Positions 1 to 8,223 of a stretch of 46,517 nucleotides of DNA are shown one piece after another (the first letter of the stretch is position 1; each line of letters opens with the position of its first letter). Both the position numbers and the translations under genes were made by a program. The notes under the pieces were generated by a model. The model was not told the origin of the DNA. It did not search any database and was given only the letters and a program-made list of their open reading frames with translations. The stretch is from Shewanella hafniensis (GTDB lineage: Bacteria; Pseudomonadota; Gammaproteobacteria; Enterobacterales; Shewanellaceae): assembly GCF_019655335.1 (NCBI RefSeq), contig NZ_BPFD01000036.1, positions 1 through 46,517 of the forward strand. Direction: 5' to 3'.

Positions 1-109
1 TTTAATTCCTCTAAAGAGCCGTTCGAGACTAGGACGTTGATAGGCATGGTGTGTAAGCGTTGTGAGGCGTTGAGCTAACATGTACTAATGACTCGAGAGG
101 CTTAACCAT
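1..109 (+). rRNA. rrl: 23S ribosomal RNA, 3' end only
   Basis: This is the 3' tail of a large-subunit rRNA gene; the rest lies left of the window. The sequence follows the end of E. coli 23S closely, including the GTTGATAGGC, GTGTGTAAGCG, TTGAGCTAAC and GTACTAATGA blocks, and ends with GAGGCTTAACC. The mature end is placed by that alignment from memory, so it may be off by one or two bases. Confidence 0.95.
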
Positions 110-225
110 ACAACCCAGATGGGTTTTGCTAAGCGAACTTAGACAGAATAGAGATACTTGATAAAGTGAAAGACTCAAAGCAAATCAGCTTTTCAAATTT
201 TAATTAAAAGGTTAATTACGCAGGA

Positions 226-322
226 AATTGTTAGGCTGACAAAGCCGTGACGAGCGAGGCGCGGAGTGTACGTTAGTACATGAGCACAGTAGCGAGGAGA
301 CAATGCCGTCAGACGGACAATT
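226..322 (+). repeat. structured element in the 23S-5S spacer
   Basis: The 23S-5S spacer is about 227 bases and holds a nested inverted-repeat element. The outer arms are AATTGT (226-231) with ACAATT (317-322), then, after a 4-base interruption on each side, CTGAC (236-240) with GTCAG (308-312). A central hairpin TGTAC-GTTA-GTACA lies at 267-280. The base composition is more GC-rich than the AT-rich spacer around it. It resembles REP/MITE-type palindromic elements and would also fold in the pre-rRNA. Copies elsewhere in the genome cannot be checked here. Confidence 0.5.
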
Positions 323-336
323 AACCAGTAAGAATT

Positions 337-456
337 TGCTTGGTGACAATAGCCTTGTGGAACCACCTGATCCCATCCCGAACTCAGAAGTGAAACGCAA
401 ACGCGCCGATGGTAGTGTGGGGTCTCCCCATGTGAGAGTAGGTCATCGCCAAGCGC
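337..456 (+). rRNA. rrf: 5S ribosomal RNA
   Basis: The 120-base gene carries the conserved 5S blocks CCCGAACTCAGAAGTGAAACG and GCGCCGATGGTAGTGTGGGG. The ends pair to close helix I, GCTTGG (338-343) with CCAAGC (449-454). It follows 23S in the usual order and is the last gene of its operon. Ends were set by pairing and by comparison with E. coli 5S. Confidence 0.96.
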
Positions 457-481
457 CTAATTATCTCATTGAGATGTAACC

Positions 482-508
482 AAGCCAGCTGAATAAGCTG
501 GCTTTTTT
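482..508 (+). terminator. rRNA operon terminator
   Basis: A perfect 9-bp stem (AAGCCAGCT at 482-490, AGCTGGCTT at 496-504) with a 5-base loop runs into a T tract. It lies 25 bases after 5S and is a textbook intrinsic terminator. Confidence 0.93.
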
Positions 509-586
509 GCGTCTATAATTTGTTAATTGGAGTGATTTTCCTGCTTTTCTCTCAGTTCTTCATTCAGTCATCTTCTCTAGCATGAG

Positions 587-615
587 CTGCAATCCTCGCT
601 TTTAGCAGTTACAAT
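587..615 (+). promoter_or_regulatory. possible murB promoter
   Basis: CTGCAA (587-592), a 17-base spacer and TACAAT (610-615) form a moderate sigma-70 match: the -10 is 5 of 6, the -35 only 3 of 6. The predicted start near 622 would put the upstream TTG of the murB frame at +1, which favours the ATG at 643. The rest of 509-642 shows nothing else I can name. Confidence 0.4.
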
Positions 616-642
616 ACGTTTTTGTCGTCATTGAACAAACAC

Positions 643-1671
643 ATGCCTCTATCTCATAGCCTTCAATCATTTAATTCCTTTGGTTTGGCCCAGTCTTGCG
701 CGGATCTTGTTGAGGCGCACTCAAAAGAAGCTGTTAAGGCGATCTGTCTGCCGCTATGGCAACAACAATTGCCTATGTTGGTGCTTGGTGGTGGTAGCAA
801 TCTGGTCTTTACGGAGGACTTTAACGGCACAGTTGTCAGGATGTTATCGAAGGGGATAAAAGTCTCTGAAGACGCAGAAGCGTTTTATCTCGAGGTTGAG
901 GCGGGTGAGAATTGGCACGAGTTAATTCAGTTTACGCTCGAGCGTGGCATGTTTGGGCTGGAGAATATGGCGTTAATTCCTGGAACGGTTGGCGCAGCAC
1001 CTATACAGAATATTGGCGCCTACGGTGTTGAGCTCTGTGATGTGTGTGATTGGGTTGAGTATCTTGATTTACCCTCAGGTGAGTTTGTGCGTATAAGCAC
1101 AGCTGAATGTCAATTTGCTTACCGTGAGTCTATTTTCAAAGACACATTGCGTGATCTTGCCGTAGTTACAGCTGTCGGACTGCGCTTAGCTAAACGTTGG
1201 CAACCGTGTTTGGCCTATGGTCCATTGCAATCGTTTGATCCAGCAACCGTCACTGCGCGTGAAATTTTTGATCGCGTATGCCAAGTGCGCAGTGAAAAGC
1301 TCCCTGATCCAGCAGTGCTCGGCAATGCAGGGAGTTTCTTTAAAAATCCTATTGTAAGTGCGGCCTGTTATTTAGATTTAGCACAGCGTTTTCCAATGAT
1401 AGTGGGTTACGCACAAGCGGATGCAACAGTGAAATTGGCGGCAGGTTGGCTGATTGAACAAGCAGAACTGAAAGGTTTTGTGCTTGGTAATGCTGCCGTG
1501 CATGACAAACAAGCTTTAGTGCTAGTGAATCGAGGCGAGGCAACGGGGCGTGATATTTGTCGCCTAGCACGGCATGTCATTACGCAGGTGCAGGATAAAT
1601 TTGGTGTCGTGCTAGAAGCGGAACCTAGAATCATAGGGGCTAACGGCGAAGGAGATTTGTATGTCGGATAA
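643..1671 (+). CDS. murB: UDP-N-acetylenolpyruvoylglucosamine reductase MurB
   Basis: This cytosolic FAD enzyme reduces UDP-GlcNAc-enolpyruvate with NADPH to UDP-MurNAc, the second committed step of peptidoglycan precursor synthesis. The 342-residue protein matches the E. coli length. It shows the FAD-binding GGGSN (about 49-53), the IPGTVG / NIGAYG segment (112-128), YRES with the catalytic-type Arg (161), NAGSFFKNP with the proton-donor Ser (231) and the C-terminal LEAEP Glu (327). The frame is also open from a TTG at 622; I chose ATG 643 because HSL follows almost directly, as at the E. coli N-terminus. Neither start has a strong ribosome site. The 3' end overlaps birA by 11 bases, as in the conserved murB-birA pair. 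Confidence 0.95.
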   Translation: MPLSHSLQSFNSFGLAQSCADLVEAHSKEAVKAICLPLWQQQLPMLVLGGGSNLVFTEDFNGTVVRMLSKGIKVSEDAEAFYLEVEAGENWHELIQFTLERGMFGLENMALIPGTVGAAPIQNIGAYGVELCDVCDWVEYLDLPSGEFVRISTAECQFAYRESIFKDTLRDLAVVTAVGLRLAKRWQPCLAYGPLQSFDPATVTAREIFDRVCQVRSEKLPDPAVLGNAGSFFKNPIVSAACYLDLAQRFPMIVGYAQADATVKLAAGWLIEQAELKGFVLGNAAVHDKQALVLVNRGEATGRDICRLARHVITQVQDKFGVVLEAEPRIIGANGEGDLYVG

Positions 1672-2620
1672 TTGGGGAAGAAAGCGCCAGATATTAGCGT
1701 TATTGTCTAGCGGTCAATTTGTTTCAGGCGAGCAGCTAGCCACTGAACTTGGGATTTCCCGCGCCGCGGTGAATAAGCATATTGATGCGTTAGAAACCTA
1801 TGGCGTGGCAATTTATAGCGTTAAAGGTCGCGGCTATAAGTTAGCTAATCCGATCTCTTTAATTGATGCTTCACGTTTAGTGAAATCAATTGATAACCGT
1901 TGCTTTTACTTTGATGAGATAGCAAGCACCAACGGCTTTATGCTGAGTCATACCACTGAGTTAAAGAATGGCGACGTGTGCGTGGCAGAGTATCAATCCG
2001 CAGGTCGTGGTCGTCGAGGTCGCACTTGGGTGTCACCCTATGGGCATCATTTATATTTCTCGCTGTTTTGGACATTTCCGCAGGGAATGGCACAGGCTAT
2101 GGGATTAAGTTTAGTGGTGGCCTGTACATTGGTTGAAGTGCTTAAATCGTTTGGGGTAGAGAATATCGGGGTTAAGTGGCCGAATGACATCTATTTAGAT
2201 CACAAGAAGCTTGCCGGGATCTTGATTGAAATGTCGGGACAGGCGGATAGTCAGTGTCAGCTGATCATTGGTGTTGGCGTTAATATGGCGATGTCAGATG
2301 AGCAAGGTAAAGGTATAGATCAGCCTTGGAGTGACCTGTCAGAGTTAGTCGATATGCCTGATAAGACAGCGCTTGTTATCGAATTACAGAAGCAACTCAA
2401 GCGTGATATCCAGCTATTTGAGCGTGAAGGATTAGCTGCATTCAAAGCTCGTTGGCAAGCGGCAGACTTATTTTATGGCCGTGAAATACGTTTGCTTATG
2501 GGTGAAAAATCGGTCGAAGGGATTTGCCGCGGTGTTGATGAGCAAGGTGCGGTCTTGCTCGAAACCGCCGATGGTGTGCAAGCATTTATCGGCGGTGAAA
2601 TTAGCTTAAGGGCACGCTAA
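1661..2620 (+). CDS. birA: BirA, biotin-protein ligase and biotin operon repressor
   Basis: BirA makes biotinyl-5'-AMP, attaches biotin to the carboxyl-carrier protein of acetyl-CoA carboxylase, and as a dimer represses biotin genes. The 319 residues show the full bifunctional form: an N-terminal winged helix-turn-helix (about 24-45, with GEQLA and SRAAVNKHI), the glycine-rich biotinyl-AMP loop GRGRRG (115-120) and KWPND (172-176), then a C-terminal SH3-like domain. The HTH means it should still repress transcription, unlike short enzyme-only ligases. It overlaps murB by 11 bases and is probably cotranscribed. It ends 27 bases from convergent coaA with no clear terminator between. Confidence 0.95.
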   Translation: MSDNWGRKRQILALLSSGQFVSGEQLATELGISRAAVNKHIDALETYGVAIYSVKGRGYKLANPISLIDASRLVKSIDNRCFYFDEIASTNGFMLSHTTELKNGDVCVAEYQSAGRGRRGRTWVSPYGHHLYFSLFWTFPQGMAQAMGLSLVVACTLVEVLKSFGVENIGVKWPNDIYLDHKKLAGILIEMSGQADSQCQLIIGVGVNMAMSDEQGKGIDQPWSDLSELVDMPDKTALVIELQKQLKRDIQLFEREGLAAFKARWQAADLFYGREIRLLMGEKSVEGICRGVDEQGAVLLETADGVQAFIGGEISLRAR

Positions 2621-2647
2621 GCACCCAAGAGACTATTTTACAGAAGA

Positions 2648-3598
2648 CTATTTGCGCATCAGTACGTGGGACATCAAATGATCCTGACCTTTTTGTAGGA
2701 TCAAATGGGCCCTTTCACGGGTCGGTTGAATATTCAATTGCAGGTTGGGACCGTTAATCGTGTCCCAAATATTGGCGGCAATGGTATTAGCTTCATCGTC
2801 AGTTAGTGTCGAATAGTGATGGAAATAGGATTTCTTGTCACTGAATGCACCAGAGCGGAATTGCAAGAAGCGTTCTTTGTACCATTGTTTGAGTAATGGC
2901 TCTTGTGCATCGACATAAATAGAAAAGTCGACAAAATCAGAGACGAAAGGACGACGGGTATCAACGGGGGAGTCGAGTCCGGTCTGTAATACATTCAAGC
3001 CTTCCAAAATTAAGATGTCTGGCTGGGAAACGGTTTGGTGTTGATTCTTCACACGATCATAGGTGACATGTGAATAGATAGGGGCTTTCACATGTGGCTG
3101 ACCGGATTTCACGGCGGAGATAAACTCAACCAGCATTTTCATATCGTAGCTTTCCGGAAATCCCTTACGCTGTAACAAGCCTTTACGCTTCAAGTCTGCG
3201 AGTGGATACAAAAAGCCATCCGTGGTCACCAGATCGACCTTAGGGTGCTCAGGCCAGTGCTGTAGTAAGGCTTGCAATATGCGCGCTGTGGTACTTTTGC
3301 CGACGGCGACACTGCCGGCAATACTAATGATGTAAGGGCTTTTTGATGGCTTTTGACCAAGGAACTCATCAACGACTAAACCACGTTGTTGCTTAGCTTT
3401 GACTATTAGATTGAGCAGCCGACTAAGGGGAAGATAAATATCTGTGACTTCCGATAAGGATATCTTCTCATTAATGCCTCTAAGGTTTTCCAAGTCTTGC
3501 TCGCTCAGCGTCAGCGGCACTGAATCTCGTAACTCAGACCATTGCAGGCGCTCAAAGGCGAGATAGAGTGCTTTTTGAATTGAATTTTTAGAAGTCAT
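2648..3598 (-). CDS. coaA: type I pantothenate kinase CoaA
   Basis: CoaA phosphorylates pantothenate with ATP, the first and rate-setting step of coenzyme A synthesis, and in characterised members is inhibited by CoA. The 316-residue protein has the P-loop GSVAVGKST (95-103), the same place as in E. coli, followed by TTDGF and a SYDM segment typical of the type I (PanK/PRK-like) fold. A GAGGAAAG ribosome site lies 5' of the ATG. It is transcribed alone, convergent with birA and divergent from the tRNA-tufB operon. The 234-base upstream gap is shared between the two divergent units. Confidence 0.95.
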   Translation of the reverse strand: MTSKNSIQKALYLAFERLQWSELRDSVPLTLSEQDLENLRGINEKISLSEVTDIYLPLSRLLNLIVKAKQQRGLVVDEFLGQKPSKSPYIISIAGSVAVGKSTTARILQALLQHWPEHPKVDLVTTDGFLYPLADLKRKGLLQRKGFPESYDMKMLVEFISAVKSGQPHVKAPIYSHVTYDRVKNQHQTVSQPDILILEGLNVLQTGLDSPVDTRRPFVSDFVDFSIYVDAQEPLLKQWYKERFLQFRSGAFSDKKSYFHHYSTLTDDEANTIAANIWDTINGPNLQLNIQPTRERAHLILQKGQDHLMSHVLMRK

Positions 3599-3784
3599 TG
3601 GCTTTCCTCAGCTTAGGAAAGGCACAGTACACTATGGAATTATTCGGAACAATACTAAATGGGTGATTGCAGTCGTGTTTCCGTGACCGTTTGATGTATT
3701 CGCTGTTTAATTGGTCGGCAAACTTGGATAACGTGTAAAAAAACACCGTTCAAGCGTTTTTTTTACGTAAATAGGTTTTTTTAC

Positions 3785-3813
3785 TTGCACTTGGGAGCGC
3801 ATTTACCTAATAT
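3785..3813 (+). promoter_or_regulatory. promoter of the tRNA-tufB operon
   Basis: TTGCAC (3785-3790), 17 bases, then TAATAT (3808-3813). The discriminator CCCGTTCC is GC-rich, as at stringently controlled promoters. Immediately upstream (about 3737-3784) are A and T tracts that could act as an UP element. Predicted start near 3820, about 13 bases before the first tRNA. Confidence 0.8.
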
Positions 3814-3832
3814 CCCGTTCCGAAATGATAAT

Positions 3833-3908
<76 letters not shown>

Positions 3909-3916
3909 TTTTCTGT

Positions 3917-4001
3917 GGAGGGGTTCCCGAGTGGCCAAAGGGATCAGACTGTAAATCTGACGGCTCAGCCTTCGAAGGTTCGAATCCTTCTCCCTCCACC
4001 A
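3917..4001 (+). tRNA. tyrU: tRNA-Tyr (anticodon GTA)
   Basis: An 85-base type II tRNA with a long variable arm. Acceptor GGAGGGG pairs with TCCCTCC (one G-T), the anticodon loop is CTGTAAA, and CCA is encoded. It lies 8 bases after tRNA-Thr, so both must be cut from one precursor. Confidence 0.96.
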
Positions 4002-4038
4002 CTTTTTCTAGGTAGTTAGGTAGCCTTAGTTAGGTTGC

Positions 4039-4112
4039 GCGGACATCGTATAATGGTATTACTCCAGCCTTCCAAGCTGATAACGCGGGTTCGATTCCCG
4101 CTGTCCGCTCCA
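4039..4112 (+). tRNA. glyT: tRNA-Gly (anticodon TCC)
   Basis: A 74-base cloverleaf with acceptor GCGGACA / TGTCCGC, anticodon loop CTTCCAA, T-loop TTCGATT and encoded CCA. Third tRNA of the cluster. Confidence 0.96.
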
Positions 4113-4120
4113 AATTAGTT

Positions 4121-4196
4121 GCTGATATGGCTCAGTTGGTAGAGCACACCCTTGGTAAGGGTGAGGTCGGCAGTTCGAATCTGCCTATCAGCACCA
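4121..4196 (+). tRNA. thrT: tRNA-Thr (anticodon GGT)
   Basis: A 76-base cloverleaf with acceptor GCTGATA / TATCAGC, anticodon loop TTGGTAA giving GGT, and encoded CCA. Last tRNA before tufB, 117 bases upstream of its start codon. Confidence 0.96.
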
Positions 4197-4237
4197 GCCT
4201 CTCTAAATTTAGCTCCTACGCCTAAACATAATCGGTT

Positions 4238-4266
4238 CGATGTCATTTTAATGCATCGGATTTTTT
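4238..4266 (+). promoter_or_regulatory. hairpin with T tract between thrT and tufB
   Basis: CGATG and CATCG (4238-4242, 4254-4258) enclose CATT/AATG with a 2-base loop and one bulged T, and six Ts follow at 4261-4266. It looks like a weak intrinsic terminator or a processing stem. It may set how much tRNA transcript reads into tufB. No separate tufB promoter is obvious. Confidence 0.5.
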
Positions 4267-4313
4267 CTATATGTTAGTTTTCATCACCAAGATTCTTGGA
4301 CTGAGGCATTACC

Positions 4314-5498
4314 ATGGCTAAAGCTAAATTTGAACGTATTAAGCCCCATGTAAACGTGGGCACCATTGGTCACGTTGACCATGGTAAAACCACACTGACT
4401 GCAGCTATCTCTCACGTACTGGCTAAGACCTACGGTGGCGAAGCTAAAGACTTCTCTCAAATCGATAACGCTCCAGAAGAGCGTGAGCGCGGTATTACCA
4501 TCAATACCTCTCACATCGAATATGACACGCCTTCACGTCACTACGCACACGTAGACTGCCCAGGCCATGCTGACTATGTTAAAAACATGATCACTGGTGC
4601 TGCACAGATGGACGGCGCGATTTTAGTAGTAGCTTCAACAGACGGTCCAATGCCACAGACTCGTGAGCACATCCTGCTTTCTCGTCAGGTTGGCGTACCT
4701 TTCATCATCGTGTTCATGAACAAATGTGACATGGTAGATGACGAAGAATTACTGGAATTGGTTGAAATGGAAGTGCGTGAACTTCTGTCAGAATACGATT
4801 TCCCAGGTGATGACTTACCAGTAATCCAAGGTTCAGCTCTGAAGGCCCTAGAAGGTCAACCAGAGTGGGAAGCTAAGATTATCGAACTTGCTGAAGCTCT
4901 GGATTCTTACATTCCAGAACCACAACGTGACATCGACAAGCCGTTCCTACTGCCAATCGAAGACGTATTCTCAATCTCTGGCCGTGGTACAGTAGTAACT
5001 GGTCGTGTTGAGCGTGGAATTGTTAAAGTGGGTGACGAAGTTGAAATCGTTGGTGTTCGCACTACGACTAAAACAACGTGTACTGGCGTAGAAATGTTCC
5101 GTAAACTGCTTGACGAAGGTCGTGCAGGCGAGAACTGTGGTGTGTTATTACGTGGTACTAAGCGTGATGACGTAGAACGTGGTCAAGTATTGGCTAAACC
5201 AGGTTCAATCAACCCACACACCACTTTTGAATCAGAAGTTTATGTTCTGTCAAAAGAAGAAGGTGGACGTCACACTCCATTCTTCAAAGGCTACCGTCCA
5301 CAGTTCTACTTCCGTACAACTGACGTAACCGGTACTATCGAACTGCCAGAAGGCGTAGAGATGGTAATGCCTGGCGACAACATCAAAATGGTAGTGACTC
5401 TGATTTGCCCAATCGCGATGGACGAAGGTTTACGCTTCGCAATCCGTGAAGGTGGTCGTACAGTTGGTGCTGGTGTAGTAGCTAAAATCATCGCTTAA
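4314..5498 (+). CDS. tufB: elongation factor Tu, copy B
   Basis: EF-Tu carries aminoacyl-tRNA to the ribosomal A site as a GTP complex. The 394-residue protein shows G1 GHVDHGKT (19-26), DCPGH and NKCDM of the GTPase domain and the two following beta-barrel domains. It starts with ATG and is the last gene of the tRNA operon, as E. coli tufB. From 4350 to 5548 I see no base difference from the second copy (tufA), including the stop codon, 3' UTR and terminator. The only differences are at the start codon, codon 2 and codons 11-12. The encoded proteins are identical. Confidence 0.98.
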   Translation: MAKAKFERIKPHVNVGTIGHVDHGKTTLTAAISHVLAKTYGGEAKDFSQIDNAPEERERGITINTSHIEYDTPSRHYAHVDCPGHADYVKNMITGAAQMDGAILVVASTDGPMPQTREHILLSRQVGVPFIIVFMNKCDMVDDEELLELVEMEVRELLSEYDFPGDDLPVIQGSALKALEGQPEWEAKIIELAEALDSYIPEPQRDIDKPFLLPIEDVFSISGRGTVVTGRVERGIVKVGDEVEIVGVRTTTKTTCTGVEMFRKLLDEGRAGENCGVLLRGTKRDDVERGQVLAKPGSINPHTTFESEVYVLSKEEGGRHTPFFKGYRPQFYFRTTDVTGTIELPEGVEMVMPGDNIKMVVTLICPIAMDEGLRFAIREGGRTVGAGVVAKIIA

Positions 5499-5520
5499 TC
5501 GCGACAGAGATTAGTTTGAA

Positions 5521-5545
5521 AAGGAAGCTTCGGCTTCCTTTTTTG
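5521..5545 (+). terminator. tufB terminator
   Basis: A perfect 8-bp stem AAGGAAGC / GCTTCCTT closed by a stable TTCG tetraloop and followed by Ts. The identical terminator follows tufA. Confidence 0.95.
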
Positions 5546-5595
5546 TTTAAGTGGATTATTTCACAGGTTTTGTGGATTGCATGGGATTCGCATCC

Positions 5596-5624
5596 TTGCT
5601 TACAAAGTCGAATAAGAATACAAT
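5596..5624 (+). promoter_or_regulatory. secE-nusG promoter
   Basis: TTGCTT (5596-5601), a 17-base spacer and TACAAT (5619-5624) make a good sigma-70 match, downstream of the tufB terminator. The predicted start near 5631 gives a leader of about 130 bases before secE. Confidence 0.7.
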
Positions 5625-5642
5625 CTATGGCCGATTTTTGAC

Positions 5643-5738
5643 CCTGAGCTTATGCTATTTTGCGTTTCTAAGGGTGTTCGGAAATGCAGAGTATGATGTG
5701 GGAATTATGCCCGTCAATTAATGTGCTCTAAGCTCAGG
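5643..5738 (+). ncRNA. candidate structured secE leader
   Basis: A 10-bp perfect helix, CCTGAGCTTA (5643-5652) with TAAGCTCAGG (5729-5738), encloses two smaller hairpins: GCGTTTC / GAAATGC (5662-5668, 5681-5687, one G-T) and GTGGG / CCCGT (5698-5702, 5710-5714, two G-T). Together they would form a three-way junction in the leader ending 24 bases before the secE ATG. I do not recognise it as a known riboswitch or ribosomal-protein leader. Pairing is visible; function is inference. Confidence 0.4.
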
Positions 5739-5762
5739 CCGTATTGAGTAACGGAAAAACCG

Positions 5763-6134
5763 ATGACAACAAATACTGAAAACCAGAACAATTCTCTGGA
5801 TATCGTGAAGTGGGGTTTAGTGATTGTATTACTAGCCGCTGCTGTTATTGGCAATCAAATGTATAGCGAAGCCAGTGCCGTAATACGTGCGCTTAGTGTT
5901 ATCGTTGCATTCGCTATTGCTGGTTTTATTGCGCTTCAGACTGTAAAAGGTAAAAAAGCGTTAGCTTTTGCCCGTGAAGCGCATATCGAAGTGCGCAAGG
6001 TTGTATGGCCGACGCGTCAAGAAGCACTAAACACCACTTTTATTGTCCTTGCAGCAACAGGTATCTTAGCTCTTATCCTTTGGGGTATGGATGCTGTGTT
6101 AATGCGAATTGTCAATTTTATCACTGGCGTATAG
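5763..6134 (+). CDS. secE: preprotein translocase subunit SecE
   Basis: SecE clamps SecY in the inner-membrane protein-export channel. The 123-residue protein has the long proteobacterial form with three membrane segments (about 15-30, 40-58 and 92-115). The conserved cytoplasmic amphipathic stretch EVRKVVWPTRQEA lies before the last segment. It is followed after 9 bases by nusG, the conserved secE-nusG pair. Its partner SecY is encoded in the spc operon of this window (31757-33097). Confidence 0.95.
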   Translation: MTTNTENQNNSLDIVKWGLVIVLLAAAVIGNQMYSEASAVIRALSVIVAFAIAGFIALQTVKGKKALAFAREAHIEVRKVVWPTRQEALNTTFIVLAATGILALILWGMDAVLMRIVNFITGV

Positions 6135-6143
6135 GCACCTCGA

Positions 6144-6695
6144 ATGACTGAAGCTAAAGAAGCTAAAAAAAGATGGTATGTAGTGCAGGCATTCTCAGGC
6201 TATGAAGGCCGAGTTTGTAAGTCACTGATTGAATACATTAAGATGCACGGCATGGAAGAATACTTCGGCGAAGTATTGGTTCCGACTGAAGAAGTTGTTG
6301 AAATGCGTGCAGGTCAGCGTCGCAAGAGCGAACGTAAGTTTTTCCCTGGCTATGTGTTAGTCCAGATGGAAATGAACGATGACAGCTGGCATTTAGTCAA
6401 AAGCATCCCGCGTGTTTTAGGCTTTATTGGCGGAACCTCTGATCGTCCTGCCCCAATTTCCGATAAAGAAGCGGATGCAATTCTGCGTCGCTTACAAGAA
6501 ACGACAGCGTCACCAACTCATAGAACTATCTTCGAGCCTGGTGAAGTGGTGCGTGTATGTGATGGTCCATTTGCTGACTTCAACGGTACCGTTGAGGAAG
6601 TGGATTATGACAAGAGCCGCGTAAAAGTATCAGTAATGATCTTTGGTCGTTCTACGCCTGTTGAACTTGACTTTAGTCAAGTTGAAAAAGGCTGA
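6144..6695 (+). CDS. nusG: transcription termination/antitermination protein NusG
   Basis: NusG binds RNA polymerase through its N-terminal domain. Its C-terminal KOW domain contacts Rho or ribosomal protein S10, linking transcription to termination or translation. The 183-residue protein has [11 protein letters not shown] near the start, FFPGYVLV in the NGN domain, and the KOW block [16 protein letters not shown]. It lies 9 bases after secE. The rplK promoter follows within about 25 bases of its stop codon, so some transcripts may read on into rplKA. It acts on the RNA polymerase encoded downstream. Confidence 0.97.
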   Translation: MTEAKEAKKRWYVVQAFSGYEGRVCKSLIEYIKMHGMEEYFGEVLVPTEEVVEMRAGQRRKSERKFFPGYVLVQMEMNDDSWHLVKSIPRVLGFIGGTSDRPAPISDKEADAILRRLQETTASPTHRTIFEPGEVVRVCDGPFADFNGTVEEVDYDKSRVKVSVMIFGRSTPVELDFSQVEKG

Positions 6696-6717
6696 TTAAA
6701 TAAAATACAAAATCCGT

Positions 6718-6746
6718 TTGGCAACGGGGGCGAGTTTCTATATAAT
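6718..6746 (+). promoter_or_regulatory. rplKA promoter
   Basis: TTGGCA (6718-6723), 17 bases, TATAAT (6741-6746): nearly consensus. The -10 lies in the loop of an inverted repeat, CAACGGGGGCG (6722-6732) with CGTCCCCGTTG (6748-6758). In read-through RNA from nusG this would fold as a hairpin followed by TTTT. Predicted start near 6753. Confidence 0.88.
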
Positions 6747-6822
6747 TCGTCCCCGTTGTTTTCGGGGGAGCACGTCAGCATGTCGCTGATGCGCGTTTGA
6801 ACCCAAACTGAGGAAATGTCAG

Positions 6823-7251
6823 ATGGCAAAGAAGATTGATGCTTATATTAAGCTACAAGTAAAATCAGGTTCTGCGAACCCGTCACCACCAGTTGGTCCA
6901 GCTTTGGGTCAAAAAGGTGTGAACATCATGGAATTCTGTAAAGCGTTTAACGCCCGTACAGAAAAAATGGAAAAAGGCATGCCTATTCCTGTCGTGATCA
7001 CTGTTTACAGTGACCGTTCATTCACTTTTGAAACTAAGACTTCTCCAGCGTCTTACTTACTGAAGACTGCTGCAGGCCTGAAATCAGGTTCTCCACGTCC
7101 AAACACTCAGAAAGTGGGTACTATCGCACGCGCTAAAGTTCAAGAAATTGCTGAACTTAAAGCTGCCGATATGACTGGTGCTGACATTGAAGCGATGACT
7201 CGCTCAATCGAAGGTACTGCGCGTTCAATGGGTTTGGTTGTAGAGGATTAA
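6823..7251 (+). CDS. rplK: 50S ribosomal protein L11
   Basis: L11 binds the GTPase-associated region of 23S rRNA and is needed for RelA-dependent stringent response and for release-factor function. At 142 residues it has the family length, with the proline-rich [15 protein letters not shown] segment near the N-terminus and the C-terminal rRNA-binding domain. It is first of the rplKA pair, with its own strong promoter, and lies 4 bases before rplA. In E. coli L1 represses translation of this pair. Confidence 0.98.
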   Translation: MAKKIDAYIKLQVKSGSANPSPPVGPALGQKGVNIMEFCKAFNARTEKMEKGMPIPVVITVYSDRSFTFETKTSPASYLLKTAAGLKSGSPRPNTQKVGTIARAKVQEIAELKAADMTGADIEAMTRSIEGTARSMGLVVED

Positions 7252-7255
7252 TATA

Positions 7256-7957
7256 ATGGCAAAGCTAACTAAACGCATGCGCGTAATTCGCGAAAAAGTT
7301 GACGGTACTAAAAGCTACGATATCAACGAAGCTGTTGCTCTGTTAAAAGAATTAGCAACTGCAAAATTCGTTGAAAGTGTAGACGTAGCAGTTAACCTGG
7401 GTATCGACCCACGTAAATCTGACCAAAACGTTCGTGGTGCAACAGTGTTGCCACACGGTACTGGTCGTGACGTTCGCGTTGCAGTATTTACACAAGGTGC
7501 AAATGCTGAAGCGGCAAAAGCTGCTGGTGCTGAGCTAGTTGGTATGGATGATCTGGCTGAGCAAATCAAAGCCGGTGAAATGAACTTCGACGTGGTTATC
7601 GCATCTCCAGATGCAATGCGCGTTGTTGGTATGTTAGGTCAAATCTTAGGCCCACGTGGTTTAATGCCTAACCCTAAAACAGGTACAGTAACACCAAACG
7701 TTGCTGAAGCTGTTAAGAATGCCAAGGCTGGTCAAGTTCGTTACCGTAACGACAAGAACGGTATTATCCACACTACTATCGGTAAAGTGGATTTCACACC
7801 AGTTCAATTGAAAGAAAACTTGGAAGCGTTGATCTCTGCACTGAAAAAGGCTAAGCCTGCAGTTGCTAAAGGTGTATACGTGAAAAAGGTTAGCATCTCT
7901 ACCACTATGGGTGCAGGTGTTGCAGTTGATCAAGCTACGCTTGAGACAACCATATAA
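7256..7957 (+). CDS. rplA: 50S ribosomal protein L1
   Basis: L1 forms the mobile stalk at the ribosomal E site and, when in excess, represses translation of its own rplKA mRNA. The 233 residues match the family, including [11 protein letters not shown] and the [11 protein letters not shown] segment near the C-terminus. Start ATG lies 4 bases after rplK. The -35 of the rplJ promoter begins 2 bases after its stop codon, so the two units are stacked tightly with no terminator seen between. Confidence 0.98.
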   Translation: MAKLTKRMRVIREKVDGTKSYDINEAVALLKELATAKFVESVDVAVNLGIDPRKSDQNVRGATVLPHGTGRDVRVAVFTQGANAEAAKAAGAELVGMDDLAEQIKAGEMNFDVVIASPDAMRVVGMLGQILGPRGLMPNPKTGTVTPNVAEAVKNAKAGQVRYRNDKNGIIHTTIGKVDFTPVQLKENLEALISALKKAKPAVAKGVYVKKVSISTTMGAGVAVDQATLETTI

Positions 7958-7958
7958 T

Positions 7959-7987
7959 TTTACAAGGTGAGCGTATTAATCTATAAT
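7959..7987 (+). promoter_or_regulatory. rplJ (L10) promoter
   Basis: TTTACA (7959-7964), 17 bases, TATAAT (7982-7987), followed by a GCGCGC discriminator. Predicted start near 7994, giving a leader of roughly 230 bases for rplJ. It corresponds in place to the E. coli L10 promoter. Confidence 0.85.
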
Positions 7988-8048
7988 GCGCGCACTTTGT
8001 GGGTTGAAGCCTGTTTTATCGCCGTTTAATCGGTTGTAACTCAGGTTT

Positions 8049-8104
8049 CCGTCCAAGACCGCAGGTGTTTTTTGTAAAAATAACTTAATTTCCTGCGTAG
8101 ACGG
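8049..8104 (+). ncRNA. L10 leader, autoregulatory RNA
   Basis: Outer helix CCGTC (8049-8053) / GACGG (8100-8104) and inner helix CGCAGG (8060-8065) / CCTGCG (8092-8097) flank an asymmetric internal loop. That shape and the GTCCAAGACCGCAGG and CCTGCGTAGACGG blocks match the E. coli L10 leader as I remember it. There, excess L10-(L7/L12)4 binds this kink-turn-like site and represses translation of rplJL. The flanking 8105-8223 holds the remaining leader before the rplJ ribosome site (AGGAG). Confidence 0.85.
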
Positions 8105-8223
8105 TGTCAGGCCCCAGCTAAATTTTTTTACTGGATAATCTGCACCGTAAGTCACTAAATACATAAGTATTTAGTATGGTAAATACTAGGGAATACCCTA
8201 GGTAGAATCCAGGAGTAAAGCCA

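Noticed and set aside
514..519. TATAAT as a promoter after the 5S terminator
   Set aside because: No acceptable -35 at 15-19 bases; the upstream sequence is the terminator stem itself.
622..642. Upstream TTG start for murB
   Set aside because: It would add seven residues not found in the family and sits at the predicted transcript start; ATG 643 fits better.
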